Assembly (NCBI GenBank): GCA_964402715.1
Contig: CAYODJ010000014.1
Coordinates: 1-57,174 of the forward strand
Direction of reading: 5' to 3'
DNA: 57,174 bases
From: CALXOD01 sp964402715
Lineage (GTDB): Bacteria; Verrucomicrobiota; Lentisphaeria; Victivallales; Victivallaceae
The position numbers were made by a program, and so were the translations under genes. The notes under the pieces are model-generated. The model was not told the DNA's origin. It worked only from the letters and a program-made list of their open reading frames with translations, and did not search any database. Below, in pieces: positions 16,581-26,165 of this stretch. Position 1 is the stretch's first letter; the number at the start of each line of letters is the position of its first letter.

Positions 16581-17288
16581 TCAGAGATCATCAAGGTAAA
16601 TCAAGTGATGGCAATGATCGCATTCGGTGACAACGCCACGTTTCGCCATGGTTATGGTCTGAGGGGTCAATCTGAGGAAGCAATTACCGCAGCTGCCGTC
16701 CGTGATCGGCGAGAGCGGCAATGTGTTGTTCTCGGTGAGCAGCAACTCGTATCGTCTGAGTAGAGATCCTTCAATATTGTCCGTCGCTTTGGAACGCAAA
16801 CGCTGCTTTTCGGAAATTTCCCGCCGCATTTCCATTTCCTGCTGTTCAAAGTCCATCCATTCGTTTTTCAACGCTTGTATTCTGGCGGCAGCCTCGCTGC
16901 GGCAGCCTTTCAGTTCCATCTGTTGCTTTTCAAGATGTTCGTACTGCTCCAAAACGGTGTTTTCCATTTTGCCGACGCGTTCCTTGACTGCGTCGATTTC
17001 GGTGATAAGAGCCTTATATTCATCATTCTTTTTGACTATCGAGGATTGCTGTTTCAACTGATTGACGCGCTTCTCAATTCTGTGAATTTCATCTTCGTTA
17101 TGCCGTATCGCCTGTTCCGTGTCCTTTATTTGTTGACGACGTTGTCCGATGTCTGCATCGATCCTGTTTTTTGCGTCGGCAATACGACGGCGCTCCTCAG
17201 GTATAAGACTTAGACGATAATTCAGCTCGCGGATTCGCATGTCGATACCTTGCAGGGTCAGAAGAGAAGTAGCCCATGCTGCTGTCAT
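16581..17288 (-). CDS. Coiled-coil protein with C-terminal zinc ribbon (C4-type, CT398-like)
   Basis: A 235-residue protein of the family seen in chlamydiae as CT398 and widely elsewhere. Residues about 20-165 form a long heptad-rich coiled-coil hairpin. The C-terminus carries a zinc ribbon with Cys pairs CGNC and CDHC. The role is not well established; proposed functions involve nucleic-acid or secretion-related binding. I start at the ATG at 17286-17288, because AAAGGAAA in the mRNA acts as its binding site and lies inside the longer TTG-initiated frame (to 17309). The AlbA_2 gene follows at 24 bases, and ruvB lies upstream after about 180 bases. Confidence 0.88.
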   Translation of the reverse strand: MTAAWATSLLTLQGIDMRIRELNYRLSLIPEERRRIADAKNRIDADIGQRRQQIKDTEQAIRHNEDEIHRIEKRVNQLKQQSSIVKKNDEYKALITEIDAVKERVGKMENTVLEQYEHLEKQQMELKGCRSEAAARIQALKNEWMDFEQQEMEMRREISEKQRLRSKATDNIEGSLLRRYELLLTENNTLPLSPITDGSCGNCFLRLTPQTITMAKRGVVTECDHCHHLIYLDDL

Positions 17289-17469
17289 TTTTGATGGTTT
17301 CCTTTTCAATAATGTCCCAAATCCAAATCAGGAGAAGATTAAGGCGGCAATGCAAATGAGATCAAGGCCTCGCCGCATACGAGCTCATGCATGCCGTGAG
17401 GTGTCTGTGAAAATGATCCGCGCCCTGTTCGGAGTCCGTTCGACTGCGGGAAAGGGGGAGGCGCGCAAA

Positions 17470-18489
17470 TCAGAAAAGCTCTCCCTGCTTGCCCACGGTG
17501 TTCTTCAAACCCAGTTTAGCCCAGGCTTTAGGCGTTGCGACACGTCCCTTGGGCGTACGAACCATGTACCCTTTCTGGATCAGGAACGGTTCGTAGACAT
17601 CCTCGATGGAGCCTTCCTCCTCGCCAACGGATACAGCGATATTCTTCAGCCCAACGGGACCGCCGCCAAAGTTCACGGTAATGACCTCGAGTATTTTTAG
17701 ATCCATGTCATCCAATCCGTCGCGATCAATCTGAAGCATTGTCAGCGCGTCCTGCGCGACCTCCTTTGTGATGATTGAGTTTGCGCGGATCTGCGCGTAA
17801 TCACGGGCACGACGCAACAGGTTGTTGGCTATTCGTGGGGTTCCGCGGCTGCGTCCGGCAATTTCCGCCGCTCCGTCCGATTCTATGGAGATGCCGAGAA
17901 GGGCGGCGGAGCGGATTATGATTTGCGTCAGACTGCTCGGTTCGTAATAATCCAATCTGATGTTGAGTCCGAAACGAGAACGCAAAGGAGCGGAGATCAT
18001 GCCCTGCCTGGTGGTGGCTCCTATGAGTGTGAAATGGGGGACGTTCAGACGTACCGACCGCGCACCGGGACCTTGCTCCAGCATGATGTCGATGAAGAAG
18101 TCCTCCATGGCGCTGTAGAGATATTCCTCCACGGTGGTGTTGAGCCGATGAATTTCATCTATGAACAGAATACCGCCTTCCTGCAGAGATGTCAGAAGCC
18201 CGGCGAGATCACCGGGTTTTTCGATGGCCGGACCGCTGGAGCTCTTCAGATTGCACTCCCGTTCATTGGCGATGATGTAAGCCAGCGTGGTTTTTCCCAA
18301 ACCTGGCGGCCCTGACAGCAGAATATGATCCAACGCTTCCCCCCTGTCGCGAGCCGCATGCACGAAGAGCTCAAGCTGCTCTTTCACCTTGTCCTGCCCG
18401 GGGAAGTCCACGAACCGTGACGGACGTAGCGTATTTTCTTTTACCGGATCCCGCTTGTTTAAGGTGGAGGTGATGAAACGTTCGGTCAT
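17470..18489 (-). CDS. ruvB: Holliday junction DNA helicase RuvB
   Basis: RuvB is the AAA+ motor that drives branch migration of Holliday junctions with RuvA. The 339-residue product is the usual length. It has Walker A GPPGLGKTT at 60-68, Walker B with DEIHR, sensor 1 ATTR, and the winged-helix C-terminal domain ending with the DIYEPFLIQKGY-like conserved stretch (here DVYEPFLIQKGY). It is divergent from tkt with 128 bases between them. ruvA and ruvC are not in the window, so the complex is encoded at separate loci. Confidence 0.97.
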   Translation of the reverse strand: MTERFITSTLNKRDPVKENTLRPSRFVDFPGQDKVKEQLELFVHAARDRGEALDHILLSGPPGLGKTTLAYIIANERECNLKSSSGPAIEKPGDLAGLLTSLQEGGILFIDEIHRLNTTVEEYLYSAMEDFFIDIMLEQGPGARSVRLNVPHFTLIGATTRQGMISAPLRSRFGLNIRLDYYEPSSLTQIIIRSAALLGISIESDGAAEIAGRSRGTPRIANNLLRRARDYAQIRANSIITKEVAQDALTMLQIDRDGLDDMDLKILEVITVNFGGGPVGLKNIAVSVGEEEGSIEDVYEPFLIQKGYMVRTPKGRVATPKAWAKLGLKNTVGKQGELF

Positions 18490-18617
18490 ATTTTCAGGAA
18501 CAATGCTTGCATTTCCATTCCGCCGGGTGTTAGTTATCGGACGCTTTCACCCATACTTTAAATCCTCCGACGGGAATTGCCAGTGCGGTAAACCAAAAAT
18601 AAGGAATTTCCCATAAT

Positions 18618-20651
18618 ATGTACGAGCAAAGACTGATTTCCCGTACAGCCGACACCGTGCGCGGGCTCGTTGCCGATGCTGTTCAAAGAGCTAGATCGGG
18701 ACATCCAGGTATGCCTCTGGGTTGCGCTGATTTCGCGGCGACTCTCTGGACGGAATATCTGCGTTATAATCCAAAAAATCCGCATTGGATTGGGAGAGAT
18801 CGCTTCGTCCTTTCGTCAGGTCACGGCTCCATGTTGCTGTACGCTCTGTTGCACCTCTTTGAGTGCGGATTGTCGATTACAGATCTGCAGAATTTCCGTC
18901 AGTGGGGAAGTCCGACCCCTGGCCATCCTGAATACGGTGTGACTTCAGGCGTGGACATTACAACCGGCCCGCTTGGCAGTGGGTTTGCGTCGGCCGTGGG
19001 AATGGCCATGGCTGAGAAATATTTCAGATCTCGCACGAAACTCGTCGAAAGCGAGCTGCCGGAATCCCGTGTCTTCGTGATTTGCGGTGACGGCTGCATT
19101 ATGGAAGGATGCACATCTGAGGCGGCGTCTCTGGCAGGAACTCTGCGACTCGACAATCTGATTGTATTTTACGACGACAACTCCATAACCATCGAAGGCG
19201 AGACCGCATTATCATTCAGCGAGGACGTAGGAAAGCGTTTTGCATCATACGGATGGAGAGTTTTGCGGATTGCCGATGCCAACGATGTGGTGCAATGCAA
19301 TGCCGGCCTGGCGGATGCTGTGTCCGGAGACGGCAGGCCGACGTTGCTGATCGGAAAGACAAGAATTGGTTTCGGCGCACCGACTAAGGAGGGCAAAGCC
19401 TGTTCTCACGGGGAGCCGCTTGGCGACGACGAGGTGTCTGCGTTGAAACGCAATCTGAGATTGCCGTCGGAGCCGTTCGCCGTCGAACCTGATGTCTACG
19501 GCTTCTGTCATGAACGGGCGGTGTCTGCTGAAGCCGATGCCGTGAGATGGGAACGGACTTTTCAAGCTTGGAAAGAAGCGGTTCCCGGCCGCGCGGAGAT
19601 GATGGATCGGCTGTTTGCGTCTCGGATTCCATGCGGATTGAATGAGGAATTTTCGAAGGTGGTGCCGTTTGACAGTCCGGCGTCGTCGCGTGTCATCAGC
19701 GGCATGGTGTTGCAGAAAGCGGCGGAGATGGTCCCCGCTTTATGGGGAGGAGCCGCCGATCTGGCTCCGTCGACCAAGACGGAGGTGAAGAACGGCGGTA
19801 GTTTCTCACAGGCAGACTTCAGCGGACGCAACATTCACTTTGGCATAAGAGAGATGGCCATGGGAATGGCTGGGAATGGTATGGCGCTGCATGGAACCGT
19901 GATCCCGTACACATCCACGTTCTTCGTTTTCTCCGATTACATGAAGCCCGCGATTCGCCTGGCGGCGATACAACGGCTGCATGAGATTTACATTTTCACC
20001 CATGATTCCTTCTATGTCGGCGAGGACGGTCCGACTCACCAGCCAATCGAACAGACAGCTATGTTGAGAGCCATGCCGGGGCTGACGGTGATTCGTCCCG
20101 CCGAGGCGCATGAGGTTGTGCAGGCATGGACCGTGGCGCTGGAGACCGACGGACCGGTGGTGTTGCTGCTTACACGTCAGGATCTGACGCCATTTGCCGC
20201 GATGCAGGCTCGGAAAACTGCCGTTTGGCGCGGTGCGTACGTGCTGGACGATGATGACAATTTCGAACTTATTTTGATTGCGACCGGTTCGGAGGTTGCG
20301 TTGGCGCTCCGGACTGCCTCGTTGCTGCGGGAACGTGATATTCGGGTGAGAGTTGTTTCAATGCCGTCACAAGAATTATTCCTGCGGCAGACACGCGAAT
20401 ATCAGGAATCTGTACTTCCGTCGTGGTGCGATCGTCGTGTGTCGATTGAGGCGGCGTCAACCTTCGGCTGGCAGCGTTTTGTCGGGTTACGGGGAATTGC
20501 AATCGGAGTGGATCGCTTCGGGGCATCCGCGCCTGGGAAAGTTTTGGCAGAAAAGTTTGGATTCACGCCGGATGCGGTGATGGAAAAAATCATCTTGGGT
20601 TTCAGATTGGATCGCCGGCGCGACGGCGGAGCCGACGGACGGGAATTATGA
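18618..20651 (+). CDS. tkt: Transketolase
   Basis: Transketolase moves two-carbon units between sugar phosphates in the non-oxidative pentose phosphate pathway, with thiamine diphosphate. The 677-residue protein shows the substrate His in SGHPG, SSGHGSMLLYA, the GDGCIMEG metal/ThDP motif, and the second-domain DGPTHQPIEQ segment, plus the complete C-terminal domain with the TGSEV phosphate-site motif. AAGGAA lies about eleven bases before the ATG. It is the only gene between divergent ruvB and the convergent ThDP enzyme. No other pentose-phosphate gene is adjacent. Confidence 0.96.
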   Translation: MYEQRLISRTADTVRGLVADAVQRARSGHPGMPLGCADFAATLWTEYLRYNPKNPHWIGRDRFVLSSGHGSMLLYALLHLFECGLSITDLQNFRQWGSPTPGHPEYGVTSGVDITTGPLGSGFASAVGMAMAEKYFRSRTKLVESELPESRVFVICGDGCIMEGCTSEAASLAGTLRLDNLIVFYDDNSITIEGETALSFSEDVGKRFASYGWRVLRIADANDVVQCNAGLADAVSGDGRPTLLIGKTRIGFGAPTKEGKACSHGEPLGDDEVSALKRNLRLPSEPFAVEPDVYGFCHERAVSAEADAVRWERTFQAWKEAVPGRAEMMDRLFASRIPCGLNEEFSKVVPFDSPASSRVISGMVLQKAAEMVPALWGGAADLAPSTKTEVKNGGSFSQADFSGRNIHFGIREMAMGMAGNGMALHGTVIPYTSTFFVFSDYMKPAIRLAAIQRLHEIYIFTHDSFYVGEDGPTHQPIEQTAMLRAMPGLTVIRPAEAHEVVQAWTVALETDGPVVLLLTRQDLTPFAAMQARKTAVWRGAYVLDDDDNFELILIATGSEVALALRTASLLRERDIRVRVVSMPSQELFLRQTREYQESVLPSWCDRRVSIEAASTFGWQRFVGLRGIAIGVDRFGASAPGKVLAEKFGFTPDAVMEKIILGFRLDRRRDGGADGREL

Positions 20652-20764
20652 CGTTTGGTGATGAACCGGTGCGGAGGTGCTGCGCACCGTGAGTTTCGGC
20701 TTCCCCGGCGGGATGCAGCCGCCGGTGCGAATGGTCTCTGTAACATCCGCTTCCGCAGTATGTT

Positions 20765-22579
20765 TCAGTCGGTGCTGTCGCAATACCTGTTGTCGGTCAT
20801 CTCTTCCGGACTCAGGAATGGACTCATGTCGTCAAGCGGCGGCGAGACTATGTCGCCGTTGGGCAATTGTTTCGCCGCCAGCTTCGGTGAAAAGACATAT
20901 CCTGGCGTCAACGTTACCTCGCAAAAAGCCCTGCCTGGCTGAGCCAGCACGTCCTGTATCACTCTTGGCGCGTCCTGAGCGTTCTTGATATGGAAATACG
21001 GAAAATTCATTGCCTCAGCCACGTTTTCCCAATGCGGAAACGAAACGCCTGAAGCCGCATCGCAGCCGGTGTGACGTCCGCGGAAAAAGGCATCATGCGT
21101 CTGACGGATTGACGCATACTCTCCGTTGCTGTACAGGAAGACTTTAATAGGAAAGTTGTTGGAAGTCACTGTCCAAAGCTCCTGCAGATTCATCATCAGA
21201 CTGCCGTCTCCCTCTAGGCAGATCAGCATGCGTTCTGATTCCGCTATCGCCAGCGCCGCACCAAGTGAGGCCGGCAGTCCATATCCCATGGAGGCGCAAC
21301 CGGAGTTGAAGAACACGCGTTGTCCCCGCTTGATGTTGCCGGCCTGAAAAAGCGAGATCATGGGCGTGGCATTCGCGCAGCTTATAACGGCTCCCGGCGG
21401 CAGCAGGTCGGTAAGTTGACGCGTGAATACATGCGGGTGGATTCCGGCATCAGCTTCCCCGTATTCCGGCAAAACAGGATCATATTTCCTGGCTCTTGCC
21501 TGATTCCAACTCAGCCAGTTGAGCCTGTCCGGAATCGTCATCTTGCGTATTCTCTCGGACAGACGCGGAAGAAATTCCGACAGATCCCCATGTATTCGCA
21601 GATTCGATCGTACCGTGGGCTTCCTCAGTTCGGCCGCGTCGATATCAATAACAATTATCGTTTTGGCTCTGCACGCGAAACTTGTCCAATTGTATCCTGT
21701 CTGTCGAATATTGTTACGAGTGCCGAGGCACAGCAAAACATCCGCGTTTTGCACCGCTATGTTGCCGGCGCGTGTCCCGAAAGAACCGACCCGCCCGACC
21801 ATCCATGGACTGTCGGTAGGAAGCAGGTCCAATCCGCCAATCGTTCCGACCACGGGCATCTTCAGCAGGGGAACGAGTTTTTGGAATATGTCTTCAACCC
21901 CAGCCAGGCGGATACCGTGACCGGCCACAATTACCGGTCGCTTGGCCGCAATCAAAGCATCGGTTACGGCCTCCAGCATTGTTTCGGGGACGGGTTCCAA
22001 TGCCGTTGTCGGCGTGAAAGAGCATAACTTATCGGGGTCTACCTTCGCCGATTGCACGTCTATCGGCAAATCCAACCACACAGGGCCGCGACGTCCCGTA
22101 GTGGCGATATGAATGGCTTTTTCCAGCTCGTAACGAATTTTTTCAGGAGCTGTCACCATGACGGCGTATTTCGTTATCGGCCGGACCACATCGACTATGT
22201 TGATTTCCTGATCCCCTAGCTGACGCAGCCCGATGTTGGGGCAGCGCGCCACCGTTGTGTCATATCTAACCTGTCCGGAGAGATAAAGCGTTGGTATGGA
22301 GTCGAGCCATTGGCCAATAACTCCAGTCAAAGTGTTGGTGCCGCCGGGGCCGGTGGTGACGCATACCACGGACAGTCGATTGGTCACGCGGGATTCTCCC
22401 TCGGCGGCAAAAGACGCAGCTTGTTCATGATGGGGGCACAAATATCTGATACGCCTCTCATTGCCGAGCCCGTCGTCAAGAAACATGGCTCCACCGCCGG
22501 CGACCATGTAGACATGTCGGATTCCGTAGTCGGCAAGAAAATGGAATATGTAATCGCTCACCCGCAGTTTTGCACCCAT
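20765..22579 (-). CDS. Acetolactate-synthase-like ThDP-dependent enzyme
   Basis: A 604-residue three-domain ThDP enzyme. Glu52 in PHHEQAA is the cofactor-activating Glu, TTGPGGTN follows, the central domain has the LGTRNN motif where true synthases bind FAD, and the ThDP/Mg motif is EGDGSLMMNLQE. It differs from the branched-chain acetolactate synthase at 9.5 kb in its N-terminus and central domain. It resembles ThDP enzymes found in surface-polysaccharide and sugar-nucleotide loci as well as orphan acetolactate synthase homologues, so a decarboxylase or ligase function is likely but the substrate is unknown. It has its own consensus promoter and is convergent with tkt. Confidence 0.85.
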   Translation of the reverse strand: MGAKLRVSDYIFHFLADYGIRHVYMVAGGGAMFLDDGLGNERRIRYLCPHHEQAASFAAEGESRVTNRLSVVCVTTGPGGTNTLTGVIGQWLDSIPTLYLSGQVRYDTTVARCPNIGLRQLGDQEINIVDVVRPITKYAVMVTAPEKIRYELEKAIHIATTGRRGPVWLDLPIDVQSAKVDPDKLCSFTPTTALEPVPETMLEAVTDALIAAKRPVIVAGHGIRLAGVEDIFQKLVPLLKMPVVGTIGGLDLLPTDSPWMVGRVGSFGTRAGNIAVQNADVLLCLGTRNNIRQTGYNWTSFACRAKTIIVIDIDAAELRKPTVRSNLRIHGDLSEFLPRLSERIRKMTIPDRLNWLSWNQARARKYDPVLPEYGEADAGIHPHVFTRQLTDLLPPGAVISCANATPMISLFQAGNIKRGQRVFFNSGCASMGYGLPASLGAALAIAESERMLICLEGDGSLMMNLQELWTVTSNNFPIKVFLYSNGEYASIRQTHDAFFRGRHTGCDAASGVSFPHWENVAEAMNFPYFHIKNAQDAPRVIQDVLAQPGRAFCEVTLTPGYVFSPKLAAKQLPNGDIVSPPLDDMSPFLSPEEMTDNRYCDSTD

Positions 22580-22639
22580 GATTCAATGCTGTCCTCTGTT
22601 GATTTCAGGATGCCGCGTCTGATTCGTGCCTTGGAGTGA

Positions 22640-22668
22640 AGTATAACAAGCAATTAACTTTTTGTCAA
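22640..22668 (-). promoter_or_regulatory. Sigma70-type promoter of the ThDP enzyme
   Basis: Read on the minus strand: TTGACA (22668-22663), a 17-base spacer, then TATACT (22645-22640). Transcription should start near 22633, leaving a leader of about 54 bases. Box quality is close to consensus. Confidence 0.85.
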
Positions 22669-22780
22669 GTCTGTATCACTTCCGTCAGGCGACGTCTAAA
22701 GTATTGGGAACATTTCCGGCGAGAAGCGCTTGAAAGTGCCTGTTTTGCTGATTTTCTCTGGTAAATGCCCGGGTCTGCGC

Positions 22781-22832
22781 GGAATCATCGGCGATTCCTC
22801 TCCACGAAGCCAAACGGCGGCTCCGCGCCGCC
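22781..22832. repeat. Two adjacent perfect hairpins in intergenic DNA
   Basis: GGAATC/GATTCC (22781-22798, 6-base loop) and GGCGGC/GCCGCC (22816-22832, 5-base loop). They lie upstream of the ThDP enzyme and downstream of ispF. No T-run follows on either strand, so they may be REP-like or the relic of a terminator for ispF. Confidence 0.4.
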
Positions 22833-23192
22833 CGCCGGCGCCGGGACATCGCCTCCGGATGTCTGCGGAGACACGTCGGCGACGTGACGGCGATACCGGC
22901 GATTCATGTTCAGGAAGATAAGCGGCAAGCGCCCATTGCGGCGGGGAAACCAATAGTCGTGAAACGGAATGTTTGCAAGGCGCATGGAAACCGATGCGGG
23001 AGGGACGCCTTCATATGGAGTTTCCTCCGGAACATCCAGGCGACCGTCAACGATAATGACAGTCGGTGCACGAATCCGGCCGATACGGCGACTGGACGAC
23101 GGCCATCATTACCAATGCAGAAAATTGTGAGGCCGTTGACGGCTCAGTCAATGGAATCGTCATGAAATGAAGCGAAAAGCACGATTCGTCAG
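22833..23192. other. Intergenic stretch downstream of ispF without a recognisable gene
   Basis: About 360 bases with short open frames on both strands and no family motifs, tRNA or promoter that I can support. Confidence 0.5.
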
Positions 23193-23681
23193 TCACTTAT
23201 CACCATGGCAACACAGCAGAACCACGGCCATGGCGGCAATTCCTTCTTGACGCCCGCAGAAACCGAGTTTCTCGGTAGTTGTAGCCTTGACGGATACTGA
23301 GTCGATATGACAGCGCAGCGCCGATGCGATACGGGCGCGCATCAGATGTCGTTTCGGAGCCAATTTGGGAGTTTCTGCTAAAACAGTTATGTCACAGTTG
23401 CATATGCTCCACTTTGCTACTTCCGGGTGTTCCATGACCCTGGCCAGCAGCTCCATGCTGTTTGCATTAAGGTATGCCTGATCACTGTCAGGAAACATCA
23501 TTCCGATGTCGCCGATTGCCAGCGCCCCGAGGACTGCATCTATGAGGGCGTGAGTTGCCACATCTGCATCGCTGTGCCCCAGCAGACCGCGGCAGTGTTC
23601 GAATTCCTCGCCGCAGAGAATGAGTTTTCGTCCGCTTGCAAAACGGTGCACATCGAAACCCTGTCCGATTCTGATTTTCAT
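23193..23681 (-). CDS. ispF: 2-C-methyl-D-erythritol 2,4-cyclodiphosphate synthase
   Basis: IspF cyclises the CDP-activated intermediate of the MEP pathway of isoprenoid synthesis. The 162-residue protein has the zinc ligands Asp10 and His12 in FDVHRF, the GHSDADV motif with the third ligand His, MFPDSD, and the C-terminal KATTTEKLGFCGRQEGIAA block. I use the second Met (ATG at 23679-23681), because family members begin just before the GxGFDVH motif and AAGGA lies too close to the first ATG at 23691-23693. ispD, often adjacent or fused, is not in the window. Confidence 0.95.
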   Translation of the reverse strand: MKIRIGQGFDVHRFASGRKLILCGEEFEHCRGLLGHSDADVATHALIDAVLGALAIGDIGMMFPDSDQAYLNANSMELLARVMEHPEVAKWSICNCDITVLAETPKLAPKRHLMRARIASALRCHIDSVSVKATTTEKLGFCGRQEGIAAMAVVLLCCHGDK

Positions 23682-23918
23682 AACAATGTCCATTCCTTGA
23701 AAAAAACGCTTCCTGCATTACTTTACTTTCCGTTGTCTGCGAAACAAGTTTACATTGCGCGTCCGATCATACCATGGCGCCGGTGCCGATATTCCAGCGG
23801 TCTGCCGCAGTGCATATGCGTTGATGCTTACCGGCAGCGATTAAAGGCAACCGGTGCTGCGGGCCATGCCGGGCAGAAGGGCGGATTGGACGTTTCGGGG
23901 ATTGGTGTGCTGTTTTAA

Positions 23919-25289
23919 ATGCTCTGCATCGAAACAAGTATTTTCGACATTTTCAAGATCGGACCGGGTCCGTCAAGTTCCCATACTATCGGTCCGATGC
24001 TCGCCGGGGCGGATTTTTTGGAACGTTTGTCGAAACTGCCTCCGGAGAAACTGATGCCGGCGCACCACATTGATGTTGAATTGTATGGTTCGCTTGCTTT
24101 GACGGGAAGTGGCCATGGCACGGATCGTGCCGTGGCGGCAGGTCTTCTTGGCGAACGTCCTGAGACGTGTGATGTGATTCGCCTTGCGTCTTTATTCTCA
24201 AAAGCGGACGATGTGTATGAGATTCCGTTTGCGGGCGGAAGCGTGTTCCTCTCGAAACAATCTGTTCATTTTCACACGGAAAAACATGATTATCCATACA
24301 GCAATACTCTCGTTTTCAAGCTTCTATCAGAGTCTGCCGTTCCAATATTTGAGGAGGTCTATTATTCTGTGGGAGGCGGTGCTATACTGCGAGATTCAGA
24401 TTCCGGATGCAGACCACAGGTTGCCGTTCCTTACCGTTATAAGAACTGGGAATCATTCACCCGTCTCGTCACGCAGTACGATTTAACGCCGCCTGCGATC
24501 ATTCTGCATAATGAATCGGCACTGACAGGAGCGGACTCCCAGTCCGTTCGATTGAGACTTGTCAAGATTTTGGAGGTTATGTGCGATTCGGTCAACCGCG
24601 GTCTCCATGCGTCAGACGTCTTGCCCGGTTCAATCCATCTTGAAAGACGTGCGGAGGCGGTTCACCGCAAGGCGGTGTCGATGGGGACAGAGGATGTGCG
24701 TTTTCTGCTCCTGCTGGATTCATTTGCTCTAGCGGCGGCGGAGGAAAATGCCGCGGGACACATTATCGTAACCGCACCGACCGCCGGATCCGCAGGTTTG
24801 ATGTCCGCAGCGGTGTATTATTTGCATGAGATCTGCAAAATTGAATTGGACATATTGCTCGACGGCATGCTAATCGCATCCTTGATTGCGATGATTGCCA
24901 AGCATAATGCGAGTATTTCCGGCGCTGAAGTTGGCTGTCAGGGGGAAATAGGGGTGGCTGCGGCAATGACTGCCGGCTTCTTGGCCGCTGTCCATGGACA
25001 GCCGCTGCCGGTAATTGGGTGCGCTGCGGAGATAGCATTGGAGCATCACCTTGGATTGAGTTGTGATCCTGTAGGCGGATATGTCCAGATCCCGTGCATC
25101 GAGCGCAATGCCGTAGGCGCCGTGACGGCATGGAATTCCTACATGCTTGCGACCGCTCGTAACCCCTCGCAGCAAAAAGTCACTTTTGATGAAGTGCTGG
25201 AGGCGATGCTGCAAAACGGGAGATGCATGTCTCCCGCATTCAAGGAGACTTCCTTGGGCGGGCTTGCCGCATGTGCCATATGCGGATGA
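23919..25289 (+). CDS. sdaA: L-serine dehydratase (iron-sulphur type)
   Basis: This enzyme deaminates L-serine to pyruvate and ammonia with an oxygen-sensitive 4Fe-4S cluster. The 456-residue single chain has the beta domain first (FDIFKIGPGPSSSHT) and then the alpha domain with TAPTAGSAGLMSA, the EVGCQGEIGVAAAMTAG motif, and the DPVGGYVQIPCIERN block; conserved cysteines in the last two are cluster ligands. The length matches the fused SdaA/SdaB type. The ribosome binding site is poor, but the N-terminus fits the family exactly. It is monocistronic here, followed by a dead IS element. Confidence 0.94.
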   Translation: MLCIETSIFDIFKIGPGPSSSHTIGPMLAGADFLERLSKLPPEKLMPAHHIDVELYGSLALTGSGHGTDRAVAAGLLGERPETCDVIRLASLFSKADDVYEIPFAGGSVFLSKQSVHFHTEKHDYPYSNTLVFKLLSESAVPIFEEVYYSVGGGAILRDSDSGCRPQVAVPYRYKNWESFTRLVTQYDLTPPAIILHNESALTGADSQSVRLRLVKILEVMCDSVNRGLHASDVLPGSIHLERRAEAVHRKAVSMGTEDVRFLLLLDSFALAAAEENAAGHIIVTAPTAGSAGLMSAAVYYLHEICKIELDILLDGMLIASLIAMIAKHNASISGAEVGCQGEIGVAAAMTAGFLAAVHGQPLPVIGCAAEIALEHHLGLSCDPVGGYVQIPCIERNAVGAVTAWNSYMLATARNPSQQKVTFDEVLEAMLQNGRCMSPAFKETSLGGLAACAICG

Positions 25290-25439
25290 TTTTTTTGCGC
25301 TTGAAACCCACGTGCGCCGGAAGTTACTGTCCGATAAATCCCGCGCGGTATTTTGGGGAGCAAAATATGTCAACATGATCATTGGGGCATCGCTGATTCG
25401 ACAAGTAACATTGTTCAACGCGGCATAGGTGAATGTTAT

Positions 25440-26165
25440 TATGAGACAATTGTTCAGTTGAAGCTTATCGTCCTGTTGTGGATTTCACCGCGCTGTCCGT
25501 ATCCACATGAACTCGCTGTTCGGGGTTGACAACTGTCGGGGTGCATCCGAAGCACTGGGTTTTCGCACACCAGAAACCGATGGAGCGGGCGTGTCGGCGG
25601 GATGCACCGGACTGGTTGTGGAACAGATTTTCTGCCATTGGGAAGCGGCCAAAGCGGAACATGCAGACATTTTCTTGGGAGGTGGAAGGCGGTATTCGAA
25701 ATGACGAGGGGGAAGGCGTGGGGTATTCGCCGATCGGGGAAACTACTGTTCAAAGGGTGAACCCTGTACCGGAAAGGATGAATATGGTCAGTGCCGTCTC
25801 GAATCAGAGTGTCATGCAATGACGACGACCGTCCAAGAACTGACCGAAATGCATGGAGCGCATACTTCAGAGCAGCCGACGAAAGGTTTTCTTGATTTTC
25901 CATGTTCACTGCGGCAAATTTCCTGACGATTTTCTGCGCGAACAGGCCGCATTCGTCAAATTATTCTACCTGCCGAGCCATAGCTCGGACTTGGACACGG
26001 ATGAAACCGGGATCCTGAGACGAATCCGAACAACAAGCCAATGGGACTATCAATGGGCCGGTTCGAAGAACATGTAAAACCATTCATGAATGATGCAGCT
26101 CAGGATCCGGACCATGTCGTAAAACGGTTTCATGCAGAAAATGCTATTATGCAGGCTGAGTTGAT
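25440..26165 (+). pseudogene. Decayed IS630-family transposase
   Basis: Three pieces of an IS630/mariner-like transposase are recognisable in order. The first runs from QKPMERA through GIRNDEG and GYSPIGETTV to NMVSAVSNQ (in the frame of 25526) and ends at a TGA at 25820-25822. The second, in the same frame, contains KVFLIFHVH, KLFYLPSHS and DTDETG. The third is a frameshifted tail (frame of 26041) around VVKRFHAE. The first catalytic Asp (WGDE in active members, here WEVE) and the second (IVD, here IFH) are replaced, and there are in-frame stops, so it is dead. Terminal inverted repeats could not be found. It shows that such elements once moved in this genome. Confidence 0.75.
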
